Source: CAZIQY01 sp964541605 (GTDB lineage Bacteria > Desulfobacterota > Syntrophia > Syntrophales > UBA2185). Taken from it: 48,329 nucleotides of DNA. This document shows positions 1-9,114 of the stretch, piece after piece. The notes under the pieces are model-generated. The model saw nothing but the letters and a program-made list of their open reading frames with translations, was not told the origin of the DNA and ran no database searches. The stretch is from positions 1 through 48,329 of the forward strand of contig CAZIQY010000012.1 of assembly GCA_964541605.1 (NCBI GenBank), given 5' to 3'. The stretch's first letter is position 1. Every line of letters starts with the position of its first letter. The position numbers and the translations under genes are program-made.

Positions 1-51
<51 letters not shown>

Positions 52-170
52 TCATAACTGAGAATCGCCATGAATTGAGGGAGAACTTGTAAACCACCAC
101 TCCGTACTTTGTCAAGGTATTTTTCCATCTTAATCCCGCTTGCACGAAAGTTTAATCCAAACTCCTCGTC

Positions 171-200
171 TTGACTGAAGAAAGGATTTTCTTGTATACT
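171..200 (+). promoter_or_regulatory. Sigma-70-like promoter for the CoA-binding protein gene
   Basis: TTGACT at 171-176 and TATACT at 195-200 are separated by 18 bp. They precede the CoA-binding protein gene by about 80 bp. Each box matches the consensus at five of six positions. Confidence 0.6.
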
Positions 201-283
201 CTCCCCATTATAAAGCCAATTCACGTCTTTGATATATTTTTCTTATGAAACGATGCGACACTGCAGACAATAAAAGGGAAAAC

Positions 284-766
284 ATGGAGAAACCGGAAAA
301 TCCATCGGGCAAAGGAAAAACGGAGAGCGAGGCGGTGATCCTTGAGACTGTCAGAGCGATCTTCGAATGTTGCCGCACAATAGCCGTTTATGGAATGTCC
401 AGTGATCCCAAGGCGGCATCCCACAGGGTACCCGCCTATTTTGCATCCAAGGGATACAACATCATTCCGATCAATCCCCATGCAGACAAAATCATTGACC
501 GGGTGGTTTACCACCGCATCGAGGATGTCAGGGAAAATATCGAAGTCGTCCAGATTTTTCGTCCTTCCGATCAGGCGCCCGCCGTTGTTCAGGAGGTTTT
601 AGAGCGAAAAAGGGAAAGGGGCGATATCAACGCCATCTGGCTCCAGTTGGGCATCAAGAGCGAGGAAGGAAGAGAGCTTGCCGAAAAGGCAGGCATCCTT
701 TTCGTTCAGGACCGATGCATGTATGAAGAGCATCGTCGCATTTTCCCAGGCAAGAACAGGGGATAA
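284..766 (+). CDS. CoA-binding domain protein (YccU/CoA_binding_2 family)
   Basis: A small Rossmann-fold protein of the succinyl-CoA-synthetase-alpha-like CoA_binding_2 family. Visible family marks are the N-terminal strand and turn IAVYGMSSDP, then the S-H-R-V-P-A-Y-F segment, I-P-I-N-P, and the C-terminal D-R-C-M-Y-E-E-H-R motif typical of these proteins (usual length about 140 residues). An upstream in-frame ATG at 245 has no ribosome site. The ATG at 284 sits behind AAAAGGGA and gives a length closer to the family norm, so I prefer it. It reads into the ABC cassette 12 bp downstream and may be cotranscribed with it. The biological role of the family is not established; binding of CoA or a nucleotide is inferred from the fold. 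Confidence 0.85.
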   Translation: MEKPENPSGKGKTESEAVILETVRAIFECCRTIAVYGMSSDPKAASHRVPAYFASKGYNIIPINPHADKIIDRVVYHRIEDVRENIEVVQIFRPSDQAPAVVQEVLERKRERGDINAIWLQLGIKSEEGRELAEKAGILFVQDRCMYEEHRRIFPGKNRG

Positions 767-778
767 ACCGAGGAGGAC

Positions 779-1474
779 ATGTTGTCACAAACAGTTATAC
801 GGGTCGTTGACCTCTGGAAATACTACGATGAAGACGGTCAGGGCGGCACGGCGGCTCTCCGTGGAACAAGCCTGGAAGTATACCGGGGAGAAGTGCTTGC
901 CCTCTTTGGGAAAAGCGGCTCCGGGAAGAGCACTCTTCTCAACCTCATTGCCGGTCTCGACCGTCCTACCCGGGGTCTCATCGAGATCGATGGGAAAAAC
1001 ATGGAGACGCTCGGCGAAGCAGGCCGGACAGAATTGCGCAGAACAAGGCTGGGATTTGTGTTTCAGTTCTTCAATCTCATCCCCACCCTCACCGCTCTGG
1101 AAAATGTCCATCTGTCTTTGGAGCTCGCCGGCAAATCGAACCTCCGCATTGCCGAGGAAGCCCTCGCCGGAGTCGGCCTTCAGGGCAAGGAAGCGCGCTA
1201 TCCTCATGAACTTTCAGGAGGAGAGCAGCAGCGCGTGGCCGTTGCCCGCGCCCTCGTGAAGGACCCCGCAGTGGTTCTGGCGGATGAACCCACTGGAAAT
1301 CTGGACACAGCGACAGGGAACCAGATACTGGAGATCCTTGCCTCGCGGTGCCGGCAGGGCGGCATGACCCTCGTCATGGTCACCCACACCTCCCTTGCAT
1401 GCCGTTACGCCGATCGTATTCTGACAATGGTCGACGGCGTTGTCACGGACGAATCAATCTGTAAGGAACCATAA
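779..1474 (+). CDS. ABC transporter ATP-binding protein, LolD/MacB type (AttE-like)
   Basis: A 231-residue ABC ATPase that powers the permease encoded next. Walker A GKSGSGKST is at residues 44-52, the Q-loop Gln at 96, the signature LSGGEQQR at 145-152, Walker B VVLADEPTG at 165-173, and the switch His at 203. The sequence between Walker A and the signature (FQFFNLIPTLTALENV) is typical of the LolD/MacB/FtsE branch, which drives mechanotransmission across the envelope rather than simple import. AGGAGG at 771-776 lies very close to the ATG. The permease start at 1494 follows the stop by 19 bp. With the permease and lipocalin-like gene it forms a cassette resembling attEFGH. Confidence 0.93.
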   Translation: MLSQTVIRVVDLWKYYDEDGQGGTAALRGTSLEVYRGEVLALFGKSGSGKSTLLNLIAGLDRPTRGLIEIDGKNMETLGEAGRTELRRTRLGFVFQFFNLIPTLTALENVHLSLELAGKSNLRIAEEALAGVGLQGKEARYPHELSGGEQQRVAVARALVKDPAVVLADEPTGNLDTATGNQILEILASRCRQGGMTLVMVTHTSLACRYADRILTMVDGVVTDESICKEP

Positions 1475-1493
1475 AGAAACAGGAAAAACTTCT

Positions 1494-3983
1494 GTGAAGA
1501 TTGTCACCAAATCATTTTTAAGATACCTGACTAGGCGGCGGAGCCTAAGTCTCCTGCAACTCATGGGCATCGCCTGCGGCGTGGCTGCCGTAATTGGAAT
1601 GGTCCTCTCGGCCCGGTCGGCTCTGTCAAGCTTCAGTGACGCCGTTTCATTTCTGCAGGGCAAGGCGACCCATCTCATCGAACGCCCCGCGGGAACAATG
1701 GATGAAAAAATCCTGCCGGATTTAATGCACGACCCGGCTGTTCGGAATCTGTCGCCCGTCATTGACCGCAGACTTCGACTTGAAGACGGCAACCTGATTC
1801 GGGTTCTTGGCATCGATCCCTTTCTTGACCAGCACATACGGCCGGAACTCTCCCATCCCCCCTTCACGCAGAGACGAGGAGGAAAGCGGGAACGGAACAT
1901 GGAATTTTTTCTCGACGATCGGGCCGTTTTCCTGGAGGCACGACTCGCCGGGCAAATGGGAATATCCCCGGGCCATGATATTAAAACATCCAGAGGCCTT
2001 CTTCGCGTGATCGGCACCTTCCCCAACCCCTCCGGCGAACCTTTAATCCTCATGGACATCGCTCACGCCCAGGAAATATTCGATCTACCGGGTCAAGTGG
2101 ATCATGTGGATCTGATTCTTGATAATGAAGCAGATTTCCGGAGTCGATGGGAAACGGGTTTTCGGATCCAGTCAAGCCTCGAGCGCCGGGAAACGTTCAG
2201 CGCCATGGTGGGCGCCTTCCGTCTGAACCTGGAAGCCATGTCCCTGATGGCCCTTTTCGTCGCCGTCTTTTTGATCTATAACACGACCATGTTCACCGTT
2301 GTGAGCCGCAGAAAGGATGCAGGCATCTTGAGAAGCCTGGGCGCTGAGCGGCATGAGATCACCCTTGCTTTTCTTGCCGAAATACTGATCCTGGGCACGA
2401 CAGGCGGCGCTATCGGAAGCATTCTCGGTTACCTGCTCAGTCATTTCCTCACGACAATCATCGGCAGCACGATCAGCAATCTCTATTTCTTTCTGCGGCC
2501 GACACCGCCGGCATGGTCGCTCTTGATCCCTCTGAGCGGCATACTTCTCGGTTGTGGAGCAAGTCTTCTGGGAAGCATTCTCCCTCTGGTCGAACTGGCC
2601 CGCACCGATCCCGTGGAAGCGCTTCGGGGCCGCTCGGCAAGCCGCCGAAGCGGAAAAACAACTCTGAAGGCGGCCTACGCAGGGCTTGTCGTTTTGATGA
2701 TCAGCCTTGTTATCCTCCTTGCGTCGGGAAAACAAATCTATATGGCCTATGCCGCAACCTTCGGGTTTCTTTTGGGATTGAGCCTCTTGACAGGGATCAT
2801 CCTCGTTTATGCAACACCGGTTTTGAAGATACTTCTTTACCGCATCGGTGGGCTTTCCGGTAAAGTGGCCGCGGGAAATATCAGGCAAAATCTTGGCCGG
2901 TCAGGCGTCGCCGTGGCGGCTTTCATGGTGGCCCTTTCCATGTCCATCGGCCTCGCTTCCATGATCGGCAGTTTCCGGGAGTCTCTCGTGTGGTGGATGG
3001 AAACCCAGCTCCGGGGAGACCTTTACGTTTCGAACGCCACGGAAACGGAAGTCCCCCTTGACTTCTATGAGGAAGTGAGATCCATAAAGGCCATTGACGG
3101 TGTTGACGCGTATCGCAAAGTGAAAATTCTTTTTCAGGGACGAACGGCCTATATCGCTGCCATCAACGCCCCTGTGCTCCAGCGTTTTGCCCGTTTCTCC
3201 TGGCTTGAAGGCGGCGACGAGCACTGGGAAGCCGTTAAAAGCGGCGGTGTGATCATTTCGGAAAGTTTTGCCAGGAATTTCAATGTCCGCCCCGGCGACA
3301 CGATCGCGCTGGAAGGGATTGGGGGGGCCGTTCAACTCCGCGTGGAAGCGGCATATTACGATTACTCGACAGAGCATGGCCTTATCATGATGGACCGGAG
3401 AACCTATCTTGCTCTGTTCAACGACCATGCCATCAACAGCATGGCCGTCTTCATCGATCCTGCGAATCCCCGCCGGCAGGAGCTTCTCGATACCGTAAAA
3501 GAAAAAGCGCTTGCCAGAGGGCTTCCCGTTTTTACCCAGAAACAGTTCTATAACAGTATTCTCGAAGTGTTCGACAGCACCTTTGCCGTAACACGCTCCA
3601 TGCGAATCATGGCCATCATCATTGCCTTTTTCGGCATTGCCGGAGCTTTGATGACCCTTTTCATCGAGCGTCAGAGGGATTTCGGAATATTGCGCGCTCT
3701 GGGCTTCTCTACCGGCCAGGTATCCTCCATGACGCTCATGGAGGCCATCGGAATGGGCATGGTCAGTTTCGTCCTCAGTTCAGCCGTGGGAACGCTGCTG
3801 GCGCTTATTCTGATCAGGGTGATCAATCTCCGAAGTTTCAACTGGACCATCTTTTTCCATATCCAGTGGCAGCCCTACATTTACACGGCACTGACGGCCC
3901 TCCTGGCGAGTCTCGGGGCGGCGCTGTATCCGATCTGGAAGGTCAGGAGAAACTATCCACAGATGCAGATCAGGGAAGAATAA
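1494..3983 (+). CDS. FtsX/MacB-type ABC permease, duplicated (AttFG-like)
   Basis: An inner-membrane permease of about 829 residues with two tandem FtsX-like halves. Each half has a large periplasmic MacB_PCD-like domain after its first helix, followed by a three-helix bundle. The characteristic cytoplasmic turns R-R-K-D-A-G-I-L-R-S-L-G-A and R-Q-R-D-F-G-I-L-R-A-L-G-F occur once per half. About ten hydrophobic helices are visible. I place the start at GTG 1494, nine bases after AGGA at 1481-1484; the longer frame opens with a TTG inside the ATPase gene. In attEFGH systems the two halves are often separate genes, so this may be a natural fusion. The substrate is unknown. Confidence 0.88.
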   Translation: MKIVTKSFLRYLTRRRSLSLLQLMGIACGVAAVIGMVLSARSALSSFSDAVSFLQGKATHLIERPAGTMDEKILPDLMHDPAVRNLSPVIDRRLRLEDGNLIRVLGIDPFLDQHIRPELSHPPFTQRRGGKRERNMEFFLDDRAVFLEARLAGQMGISPGHDIKTSRGLLRVIGTFPNPSGEPLILMDIAHAQEIFDLPGQVDHVDLILDNEADFRSRWETGFRIQSSLERRETFSAMVGAFRLNLEAMSLMALFVAVFLIYNTTMFTVVSRRKDAGILRSLGAERHEITLAFLAEILILGTTGGAIGSILGYLLSHFLTTIIGSTISNLYFFLRPTPPAWSLLIPLSGILLGCGASLLGSILPLVELARTDPVEALRGRSASRRSGKTTLKAAYAGLVVLMISLVILLASGKQIYMAYAATFGFLLGLSLLTGIILVYATPVLKILLYRIGGLSGKVAAGNIRQNLGRSGVAVAAFMVALSMSIGLASMIGSFRESLVWWMETQLRGDLYVSNATETEVPLDFYEEVRSIKAIDGVDAYRKVKILFQGRTAYIAAINAPVLQRFARFSWLEGGDEHWEAVKSGGVIISESFARNFNVRPGDTIALEGIGGAVQLRVEAAYYDYSTEHGLIMMDRRTYLALFNDHAINSMAVFIDPANPRRQELLDTVKEKALARGLPVFTQKQFYNSILEVFDSTFAVTRSMRIMAIIIAFFGIAGALMTLFIERQRDFGILRALGFSTGQVSSMTLMEAIGMGMVSFVLSSAVGTLLALILIRVINLRSFNWTIFFHIQWQPYIYTALTALLASLGAALYPIWKVRRNYPQMQIREE

Positions 3984-3998
3984 CAACGGAACAGCCAA

Positions 3999-5141
3999 AT
4001 GAATCTGATGAACGGCAAGATGAAACGATCGATATTAAGCACGACGATGATTCTGACAATAACCCTCGCTGTCATTCTGATTTTGCCTGCATCGTCCCCC
4101 GGCGACGGATGGAATAAGGCCATAGGGACGAGGTCGTGGCATTTTCCGAAGGATCACGGCGCTCATCCCGATTATCGCACGGAGTGGTGGTACTTCACGG
4201 GAAATCTCGTCGACGGAAAAAAGAACCGTTACGGCTATCAGCTCACCTTTTTCCGTCAGGGCATACGGACGGAGATAAAACGTCCACAGAGCCCCTGGTC
4301 GATCCGCGATGTCTATCTGGCCCATTTCGCTGTTTCCGGCATCGGGAAAAGCTCTTTCCTGATGTCCGAACAGGTATCCCGTGCCGGCCCCGGCCTTGCG
4401 GGAGCGAGCACGCACGGCATGAATGTCTGGTGTCTTCAATGGTCGGCTCGGATGAAAAACGGCAGGATTCTCCTCAATGCAAAACATGGCAGCACGCATC
4501 TGAAAGTGGAACTCATTCCCCGAAAACCTCTTGTCCTCCACGGTGAAAACGGACTGAGCAGGAAAGGCCCTCTCGAAGGACAGGCGACTTACTATTACTC
4601 ATTCACAGATCTGGAAACAAAAGGAATCCTGAAAACCGAAAAGATGACCGAGCCTGTGCGTGTCACAGGGACGAGCTGGTCCGATCAGGAATTCGGCTCA
4701 AACCAGCTTTCCGGGGAACAGTTGGGGTGGGACTGGTTCAGCCTCCATCTGTCTGACGGTCGCGATCTCATGCTCTATTTTCTTCGCCGCAAGGGCGGAG
4801 CCGTTGAGCCGTCCTCGTCGGGGACCCTTGTCGAGAAAAACGGCCGGACCCGCCATTTGAAGATTCAGGACATCAAAATAGAGGTTCTTGGTCACTGGAA
4901 GAGCCCCGCGAGCGGCGGCCTTTATCCGAACCGCTGGCAAATCCGTATCCCGCCGGCTGATATAAACCTTGTGATTTCACCGATGATCGCAAACCAGGAA
5001 CTCAACACGGCCGGTTCAACAGGCGTCATCTATTACGAGGGAGCCATCGAAGGAAAAGGAACCTCTTATAGGAAGCCTGTGACCTGTGAGGGGTATGTGG
5101 AAATGACAGGATACGCCGGAAGCATGGGAGGTGTCTTCTGA
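3999..5141 (+). CDS. Lipocalin-like secreted protein, AttH/CrtC (carotenoid 1,2-hydratase-like) family
   Basis: A 380-residue exported protein. After a few polar residues there is a hydrophobic stretch (SILSTTMILTITLAVILIL) ending at PASSPG, a classical signal peptide without a lipobox. The mature part opens with W-H-F-P-K-D-H-G-A-H-P-D-Y-R-T-E-W-W-Y-F-T-G-N-L, the signature of the AttH/hydroxyneurosporene-synthase lipocalin-like family. Later come G-T-S-W-S-D-Q-E-F-G and L-G-W-D-W-F-S-L, also family marks. It begins 15 bp after the permease, as attH follows attEFG in other bacteria. A hydrophobic-ligand carrier working with the transporter is inference; a hydratase acting on carotenoids is unlikely without carotenoid genes nearby. 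Confidence 0.85.
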   Translation: MNLMNGKMKRSILSTTMILTITLAVILILPASSPGDGWNKAIGTRSWHFPKDHGAHPDYRTEWWYFTGNLVDGKKNRYGYQLTFFRQGIRTEIKRPQSPWSIRDVYLAHFAVSGIGKSSFLMSEQVSRAGPGLAGASTHGMNVWCLQWSARMKNGRILLNAKHGSTHLKVELIPRKPLVLHGENGLSRKGPLEGQATYYYSFTDLETKGILKTEKMTEPVRVTGTSWSDQEFGSNQLSGEQLGWDWFSLHLSDGRDLMLYFLRRKGGAVEPSSSGTLVEKNGRTRHLKIQDIKIEVLGHWKSPASGGLYPNRWQIRIPPADINLVISPMIANQELNTAGSTGVIYYEGAIEGKGTSYRKPVTCEGYVEMTGYAGSMGGVF

Positions 5142-5295
5142 GTCATGGATCGATGCTTTGCCTCTCATATATCTCACGTGACTTCGGATAAACGACCATG
5201 CGCAGAGGAGACAGACAGGACGCAAAGGTTGTACTGTCAAACAAAGTGGAACCTGTGGTAGAGAACCAGCGACATTCAATCAGAGGGCTCATTCG

Positions 5296-6963
5296 ATGCG
5301 CATAGGCATTGTCCATACAAAGAGTTCGCCGTGCCGCTGCGCACAGACCATCTCTCAAGGGCTCGAAACCCTGGGGCATGAGCCTGTGCTCGTCGATTCG
5401 GAAGAAATCGACCTTCAGGCGCCGGAGATTTCGCGTCATTGCGACCTGATTATCGACCACACGGATACCTTTCACGGACGGGGTCTCTTCCGATCTCTGG
5501 TGCGCCAGAGGCTCGAATCCTGTGGCGCCCGCATCGTCGGCTCCGATTCGAAGGCGTGCTTTCTCGCCGACGACAAGGCCGCTGCCAAGGCACACCTGGC
5601 GCAAGCCGGCATCCCCGTCCCTCCGGGAATCGTCGTCACGGGAAAAGACTGGAAAATTCCTTTCTGGCTCACCCCGCCCGTTATCATCAAGCCCGCCTGC
5701 GAGCACATGAGCCGGGGGGTCGTTCTTGCCGAAACGGAGTCGAAAGCTTTCGCAGCCGTTGCCGATCTCCTTCATCGCTATCGCCAACCGATACTGGTGG
5801 AGCAATACATCCAAGGAAGGGAACTGGCGGTCTCTCTTCTCGCCGGGAAGGAGGGGATTCTGGTTCTGCCTCCCCTGGAGTGGCTCCCGGGGGATGGTAC
5901 AGCAGCGATTCTTTCGGAATCCTTCAAGCTGGGGGAGCCATCAGAGGGACGGCCGGATGCAAAAAGAGCCGCTCTTCCGGCCCATCTCGCGACTGAACTC
6001 GAAGATCTTTCCGTCCAGGCTTTCCATGCCCTGGGTTTAAGGGATTACGCCCGTTTCGATATCCGCCTGTCGCCCGGCGGCGCCTTCTTTTTTATGGAGG
6101 CCAACACCACGCCAAGCATGGAATCCCAAGAAGCCTTCGCCATTTCCGCCCGATGGGCGGAAATGGATTACCCTGACCTCGTGGATGCCGTCATCTCGGC
6201 TGCTCTTGGTCGATACGGCGGGTGTATCATGAATAACAATGACCGGCTCCGCATCGATCTTCCCTGCGGTCCGATTGATCTTGCCATACCAGAAGGCGTC
6301 CACCGCCCGCCGGCATCGACGGTTGAACTGGCCGGTCTTCTCGATATAAAACCAGGCGAGAGCGTCCTCGAACTCGGCTGCGGGAGCGGTTTTCTCTCCA
6401 TCGCAGCGGCAAAGCAAGGTGCGAGTCACGTGATGGCCACTGATCTTGACCCCCTTGCTCTTGAAACTACTTTCATAAACGCCCGGACAAACAATGTCGG
6501 TAATCTGGTGTCAATCCACGCGGGCTCCTGGTATGAGGCACTGCCTGATAAAGGAAAGCGGCGTTTCCATGTCATCATCGCCACCCCTCCCCAGACTCCG
6601 GGGCCGTATCCGTTTGGTCCGCGCTACGGCGGCTTTGACGGAACAAGGCATCTTTTCTCCATCATCGATGCAGCGCCGGATTATCTGGAAAAGGACGGAG
6701 GCAGGATCTGGATCCACGCCATCTCGCTGGCCAACCCTGCCGCCCTGATCCGTCGCCTCGAGGAACGGTTTTCAGAGGTTCGTGTGGTCCGCGAGTCGGA
6801 TCGTCCCTTCACTTCCAATGAGTACGAAGCCCTTGGAAAAGGCCTGTTCAGCCATTTTCAAGACCTTCGATCGTCCGGCCGCGCAGAATTCACCGATGCC
6901 GGAGGAGACCGCTATGTTTTCCGCAATCTGTTCATCCGCGCCTCGGGAGCTAGGAGCTTATGA
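5296..6963 (+). CDS. ATP-grasp (D-Ala-D-Ala ligase-like) / SAM methyltransferase fusion
   Basis: A 555-residue two-domain protein. Residues 1 to about 305 are a D-alanine-D-alanine-ligase-type ATP-grasp: D-D-K-A-A-A-K near 95, the V-I-I-K-P-A-C-E-H-M-S-R-G-V nucleotide loop, V-E-Q-Y-I-Q-G-R-E-L, and the metal-binding F-M-E-A-N-T-T-P-S-M. From about 320 a class I methyltransferase follows, with motif I VLELGCGSG and a PrmC/HemK-like motif IV reading A-T-P-P-Q instead of N-P-P-Y. The altered motif argues against glutamine N-methylation. ATP-grasp ligases join a carboxylate to an amine, so the protein may couple and then methylate a small molecule. Its stop overlaps the next start (TTATGA). Substrates are unknown. 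Confidence 0.88.
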   Translation: MRIGIVHTKSSPCRCAQTISQGLETLGHEPVLVDSEEIDLQAPEISRHCDLIIDHTDTFHGRGLFRSLVRQRLESCGARIVGSDSKACFLADDKAAAKAHLAQAGIPVPPGIVVTGKDWKIPFWLTPPVIIKPACEHMSRGVVLAETESKAFAAVADLLHRYRQPILVEQYIQGRELAVSLLAGKEGILVLPPLEWLPGDGTAAILSESFKLGEPSEGRPDAKRAALPAHLATELEDLSVQAFHALGLRDYARFDIRLSPGGAFFFMEANTTPSMESQEAFAISARWAEMDYPDLVDAVISAALGRYGGCIMNNNDRLRIDLPCGPIDLAIPEGVHRPPASTVELAGLLDIKPGESVLELGCGSGFLSIAAAKQGASHVMATDLDPLALETTFINARTNNVGNLVSIHAGSWYEALPDKGKRRFHVIIATPPQTPGPYPFGPRYGGFDGTRHLFSIIDAAPDYLEKDGGRIWIHAISLANPAALIRRLEERFSEVRVVRESDRPFTSNEYEALGKGLFSHFQDLRSSGRAEFTDAGGDRYVFRNLFIRASGARSL

Positions 6964-7814
6964 AGAGACTGATCGTTAACGCCGATGATCTCGGGGCCGA
7001 TGAACCACGGAACGCCGGCATTTTTGAAGCCATCGATGCAGGCGTCGTCACAAGCGTGAGCGTCCTGGCCAACGGCCCGGCTTTCGAGGATGCCGTTCGC
7101 CGCATCCGGTTCTTTTCGCAGAAAAAGGTGTCCGCCGGAATTCATCTTAACCTCTCGGAAGGATGTCCCCTGACGCCGAATTTGCGGCTCCTCGCCGGGC
7201 CGGACGGTTGTTTTCCGGGCAAGGTTCGAACCCATGGATTATTTGCACAACGGGGAAACAACGCCCTGAAGGAGGAAATTTATCGAGAGATGTCTGTGCA
7301 AACCGAGGCTCTTCTTCATGCCGGCGTCCCCATAACCCACCTGGACGGTCATCAGCATATCCAGATATTTCCCGCCGTCATCGAGACGGCCATCCGGGTT
7401 GCCGAAGCATTCCGAATTCCGTGGATTCGCATCCCCGACGAACCTCCGGAGAAACAGTTAAGCGGCGATTCCCTCGATAACGAAGCACGGACGTACGACA
7501 GGTTTTCCACGGAAGCCCGGCCGTACATTGAGAACTCAAGGCTGAGGACGACAGACCATTTCCGAGGGCTCTATCTGAAAGGCCGATTGACGCTGTTATT
7601 GCTAAAAAGAACACTGGAACGTCTGCCGGGCGGAACCACGGAACTGATGGTTCACCCGGGACGGGCTCCGTCAGGAGAATCCCGCAGTACTATCTCCTCC
7701 TTTTCGACCCCTGACCGGGAAACCGAGCTTATGGCCCTGATGGGAGAGGAATTCAGGAAAACCCTTATTGAATATGGCGTCTCTTTGATTCCATTCCCGG
7801 AGGTCAATACGTGA
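6960..7814 (+). CDS. YdjC/ChbG/HpnK-family carbohydrate deacetylase
   Basis: A 284-residue deacetylase of the YdjC family, which removes N-acetyl groups from amino sugars using a metal centre. The N-terminus reads L-I-V-N-A-D-D-L-G (catalytic/metal Asp 9 and 10). Later come G-I-H-L-N-L-S-E-G (His62) and I-T-H-L-D-G-H-Q-H-I (His127, His131/133), completing the expected metal site. It overlaps the upstream fusion gene and the downstream glycosyltransferase by a few bases, so the three proteins are almost certainly made together. HpnK acts in hopanoid glycolipid synthesis, but no hopanoid genes are seen here, so the substrate is more likely the product of the adjacent GT4 enzyme. Confidence 0.88.
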   Translation: MKRLIVNADDLGADEPRNAGIFEAIDAGVVTSVSVLANGPAFEDAVRRIRFFSQKKVSAGIHLNLSEGCPLTPNLRLLAGPDGCFPGKVRTHGLFAQRGNNALKEEIYREMSVQTEALLHAGVPITHLDGHQHIQIFPAVIETAIRVAEAFRIPWIRIPDEPPEKQLSGDSLDNEARTYDRFSTEARPYIENSRLRTTDHFRGLYLKGRLTLLLLKRTLERLPGGTTELMVHPGRAPSGESRSTISSFSTPDRETELMALMGEEFRKTLIEYGVSLIPFPEVNT

Positions 7815-8875
7815 TGCCGGGCCTTCGCATTATCATATTGACCCCGACCTCCCTTCCTTCCATTACGGGAAACGCCATGACGGTTGAGCGCTGGCGGCGG
7901 TCACTTGCCGGGATGGGTTACGCCGTGAAGACCGTATCCGCGCAGAGTCTTGACACGAACGCGCTGCCTCGTGAGATCGCCGACTTCCGGCCGGATGTCA
8001 TCCACGCCCACCATGCACTCAAAGCGGGGCTTCTGCTCCTGGAGCAACCAGTCAAGGAAGCAATCGGAAGTATCCCTTTCGTGCTATCCCCCGCCGGAAC
8101 GGATATCAGCGAGGTTCAGACACCGGAAGAGATCCCGGAGACATTTCAAAATGTATGCCGGGCATCAAGGAGAATCATCACGCAAAGCCCATGGATGCTT
8201 AAGCGCATTGGAGAGCTTATTCCTGAAATGAAGAAGCATACCGTCTATGTGCCAAAGGCGTTTTTATGGCAGGGGGATGAGCCGGCCGATCTTAAAGAGG
8301 CTTGCGGGTATCGCTCCGGGGATTTTGTCTTTTTTCTCCCTGCCGGAATACGTCCCGTCAAAGGGAACCTGGAATGCCTGAAATGGCTCGAAAAGGTATA
8401 CCGGGTGAGGCCTCAAGTCCGTGCCGTTTTTGCAGGCCCGGCTCTCGATGCGGTCTATGCAAACCGATTCGATGATGAGATTCGGCGGCTTTCTGCCTTC
8501 GCCCGATGGATCCCCGGGATCCCGCCCGCTGCCATGCGGTCCGCTTACAATTCGGCCGATGTTGTCCTGAACGCCTCTGTTTCTGAAGGACTATCCAACA
8601 CCCTTCTGGAAGCCATTGCCGCGGGACGGCCAATCCTGGCTTCCGATATTCCGGGGAACCGTTGGCCCGTCCTGGGGAATAAAAACGAAAGTCCCTGCGG
8701 GTATCTTTTCGACCTGCGAAACCCGGAGGATTTCATTCGAAAAGCCGTCAGATTGATTGACGATGACGGGCTGCGGAAGGAATTCGCCGAAGCATGCCTG
8801 ATCCGTGCCGCCGGTCTTCCTACTCCGGATGACGAAGCGGCCGGCCTGGACCAGGCATATAGCTCCGTCCTTTAG
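7814..8875 (+). CDS. GT4-family glycosyltransferase
   Basis: A glycosyltransferase of about 353 residues with a GT-B fold. The N-terminal domain has P-T-S-L-P-S-I-T-G-N-A near residue 15 and D-V-I-H-A-H-H-A. The C-terminal nucleotide-sugar domain has L-P-A-G-I-R-P-V-K-G, G-P-A-L-D and the E-x7-E motif in S-E-G-L-S-N-T-L-L-E-A-I-A-A-G-R-P-I-L-A, which is diagnostic of GT4. ATG at 7814 overlaps the deacetylase stop, and a GTG immediately before it is an alternative. MshA and BshA, which start mycothiol and bacillithiol synthesis, are GT4 enzymes followed by a deacetylase and a ligase, the same order of activities as in this operon. Donor and acceptor cannot be read from sequence. Confidence 0.88.
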   Translation: MPGLRIIILTPTSLPSITGNAMTVERWRRSLAGMGYAVKTVSAQSLDTNALPREIADFRPDVIHAHHALKAGLLLLEQPVKEAIGSIPFVLSPAGTDISEVQTPEEIPETFQNVCRASRRIITQSPWMLKRIGELIPEMKKHTVYVPKAFLWQGDEPADLKEACGYRSGDFVFFLPAGIRPVKGNLECLKWLEKVYRVRPQVRAVFAGPALDAVYANRFDDEIRRLSAFARWIPGIPPAAMRSAYNSADVVLNASVSEGLSNTLLEAIAAGRPILASDIPGNRWPVLGNKNESPCGYLFDLRNPEDFIRKAVRLIDDDGLRKEFAEACLIRAAGLPTPDDEAAGLDQAYSSVL

Positions 8876-8892
8876 ATTTGCTCACGAAAATG

Positions 8893-9055
8893 TTCACTCT
8901 TCTTCCTGCTTGCACGGAAGATCAATTGAAAAGACAGTCCCTTTCCCTTCCTCGCTTGTCACCCTGATGCCTCCCCCGTGCCGCCGGACAATTTCATGGG
9001 ATATATAAAGACCCAGGCCCGTTCCCTTTCCCACAGGTTTGGTTGTAAAAAAGGG
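8893..9055 (-). pseudogene. Remnant of a histidine-kinase C-terminus (copy A)
   Basis: A 163-bp segment whose minus strand encodes the last 53 residues and stop of the histidine kinase at 14635-16857, from the F box through the G2 box (G-K-G-T-G-L-G-L) to C-K-Q-E-E-E. By eye it differs from 14634-14796 at six positions, all third-codon-position and all synonymous. Homology stops abruptly at 9055 on the inner side. There is no upstream kinase sequence here, so the fragment cannot be functional. Confidence 0.9.
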
Positions 9056-9095
9056 AGAAGACTATAAGAAATGTATGGTAAACTACTTGCCCATG

Positions 9096-9114
9096 TGCTA
9101 TCAATATGATAGCA
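9096..9114. promoter_or_regulatory. Perfect palindrome, probable operator of the toxin-antitoxin operon
   Basis: TGCTATCA-ATA-TGATAGCA is an 8-bp perfect inverted repeat, just upstream of the Shine-Dalgarno AGGAGG at 9115-9120. Ribbon-helix-helix antitoxins of the FitA/VapB type autorepress by binding such palindromes. As RNA it could also form a hairpin beside the ribosome site. Confidence 0.6.

Noticed and set aside
5198..5305. A 35-codon ORF overlapping the ATP-grasp start, considered as a precursor peptide
   Set aside because: No ribosome site, no repeat or core-peptide pattern, and the ligase is of the D-Ala-D-Ala type rather than graspetide type.
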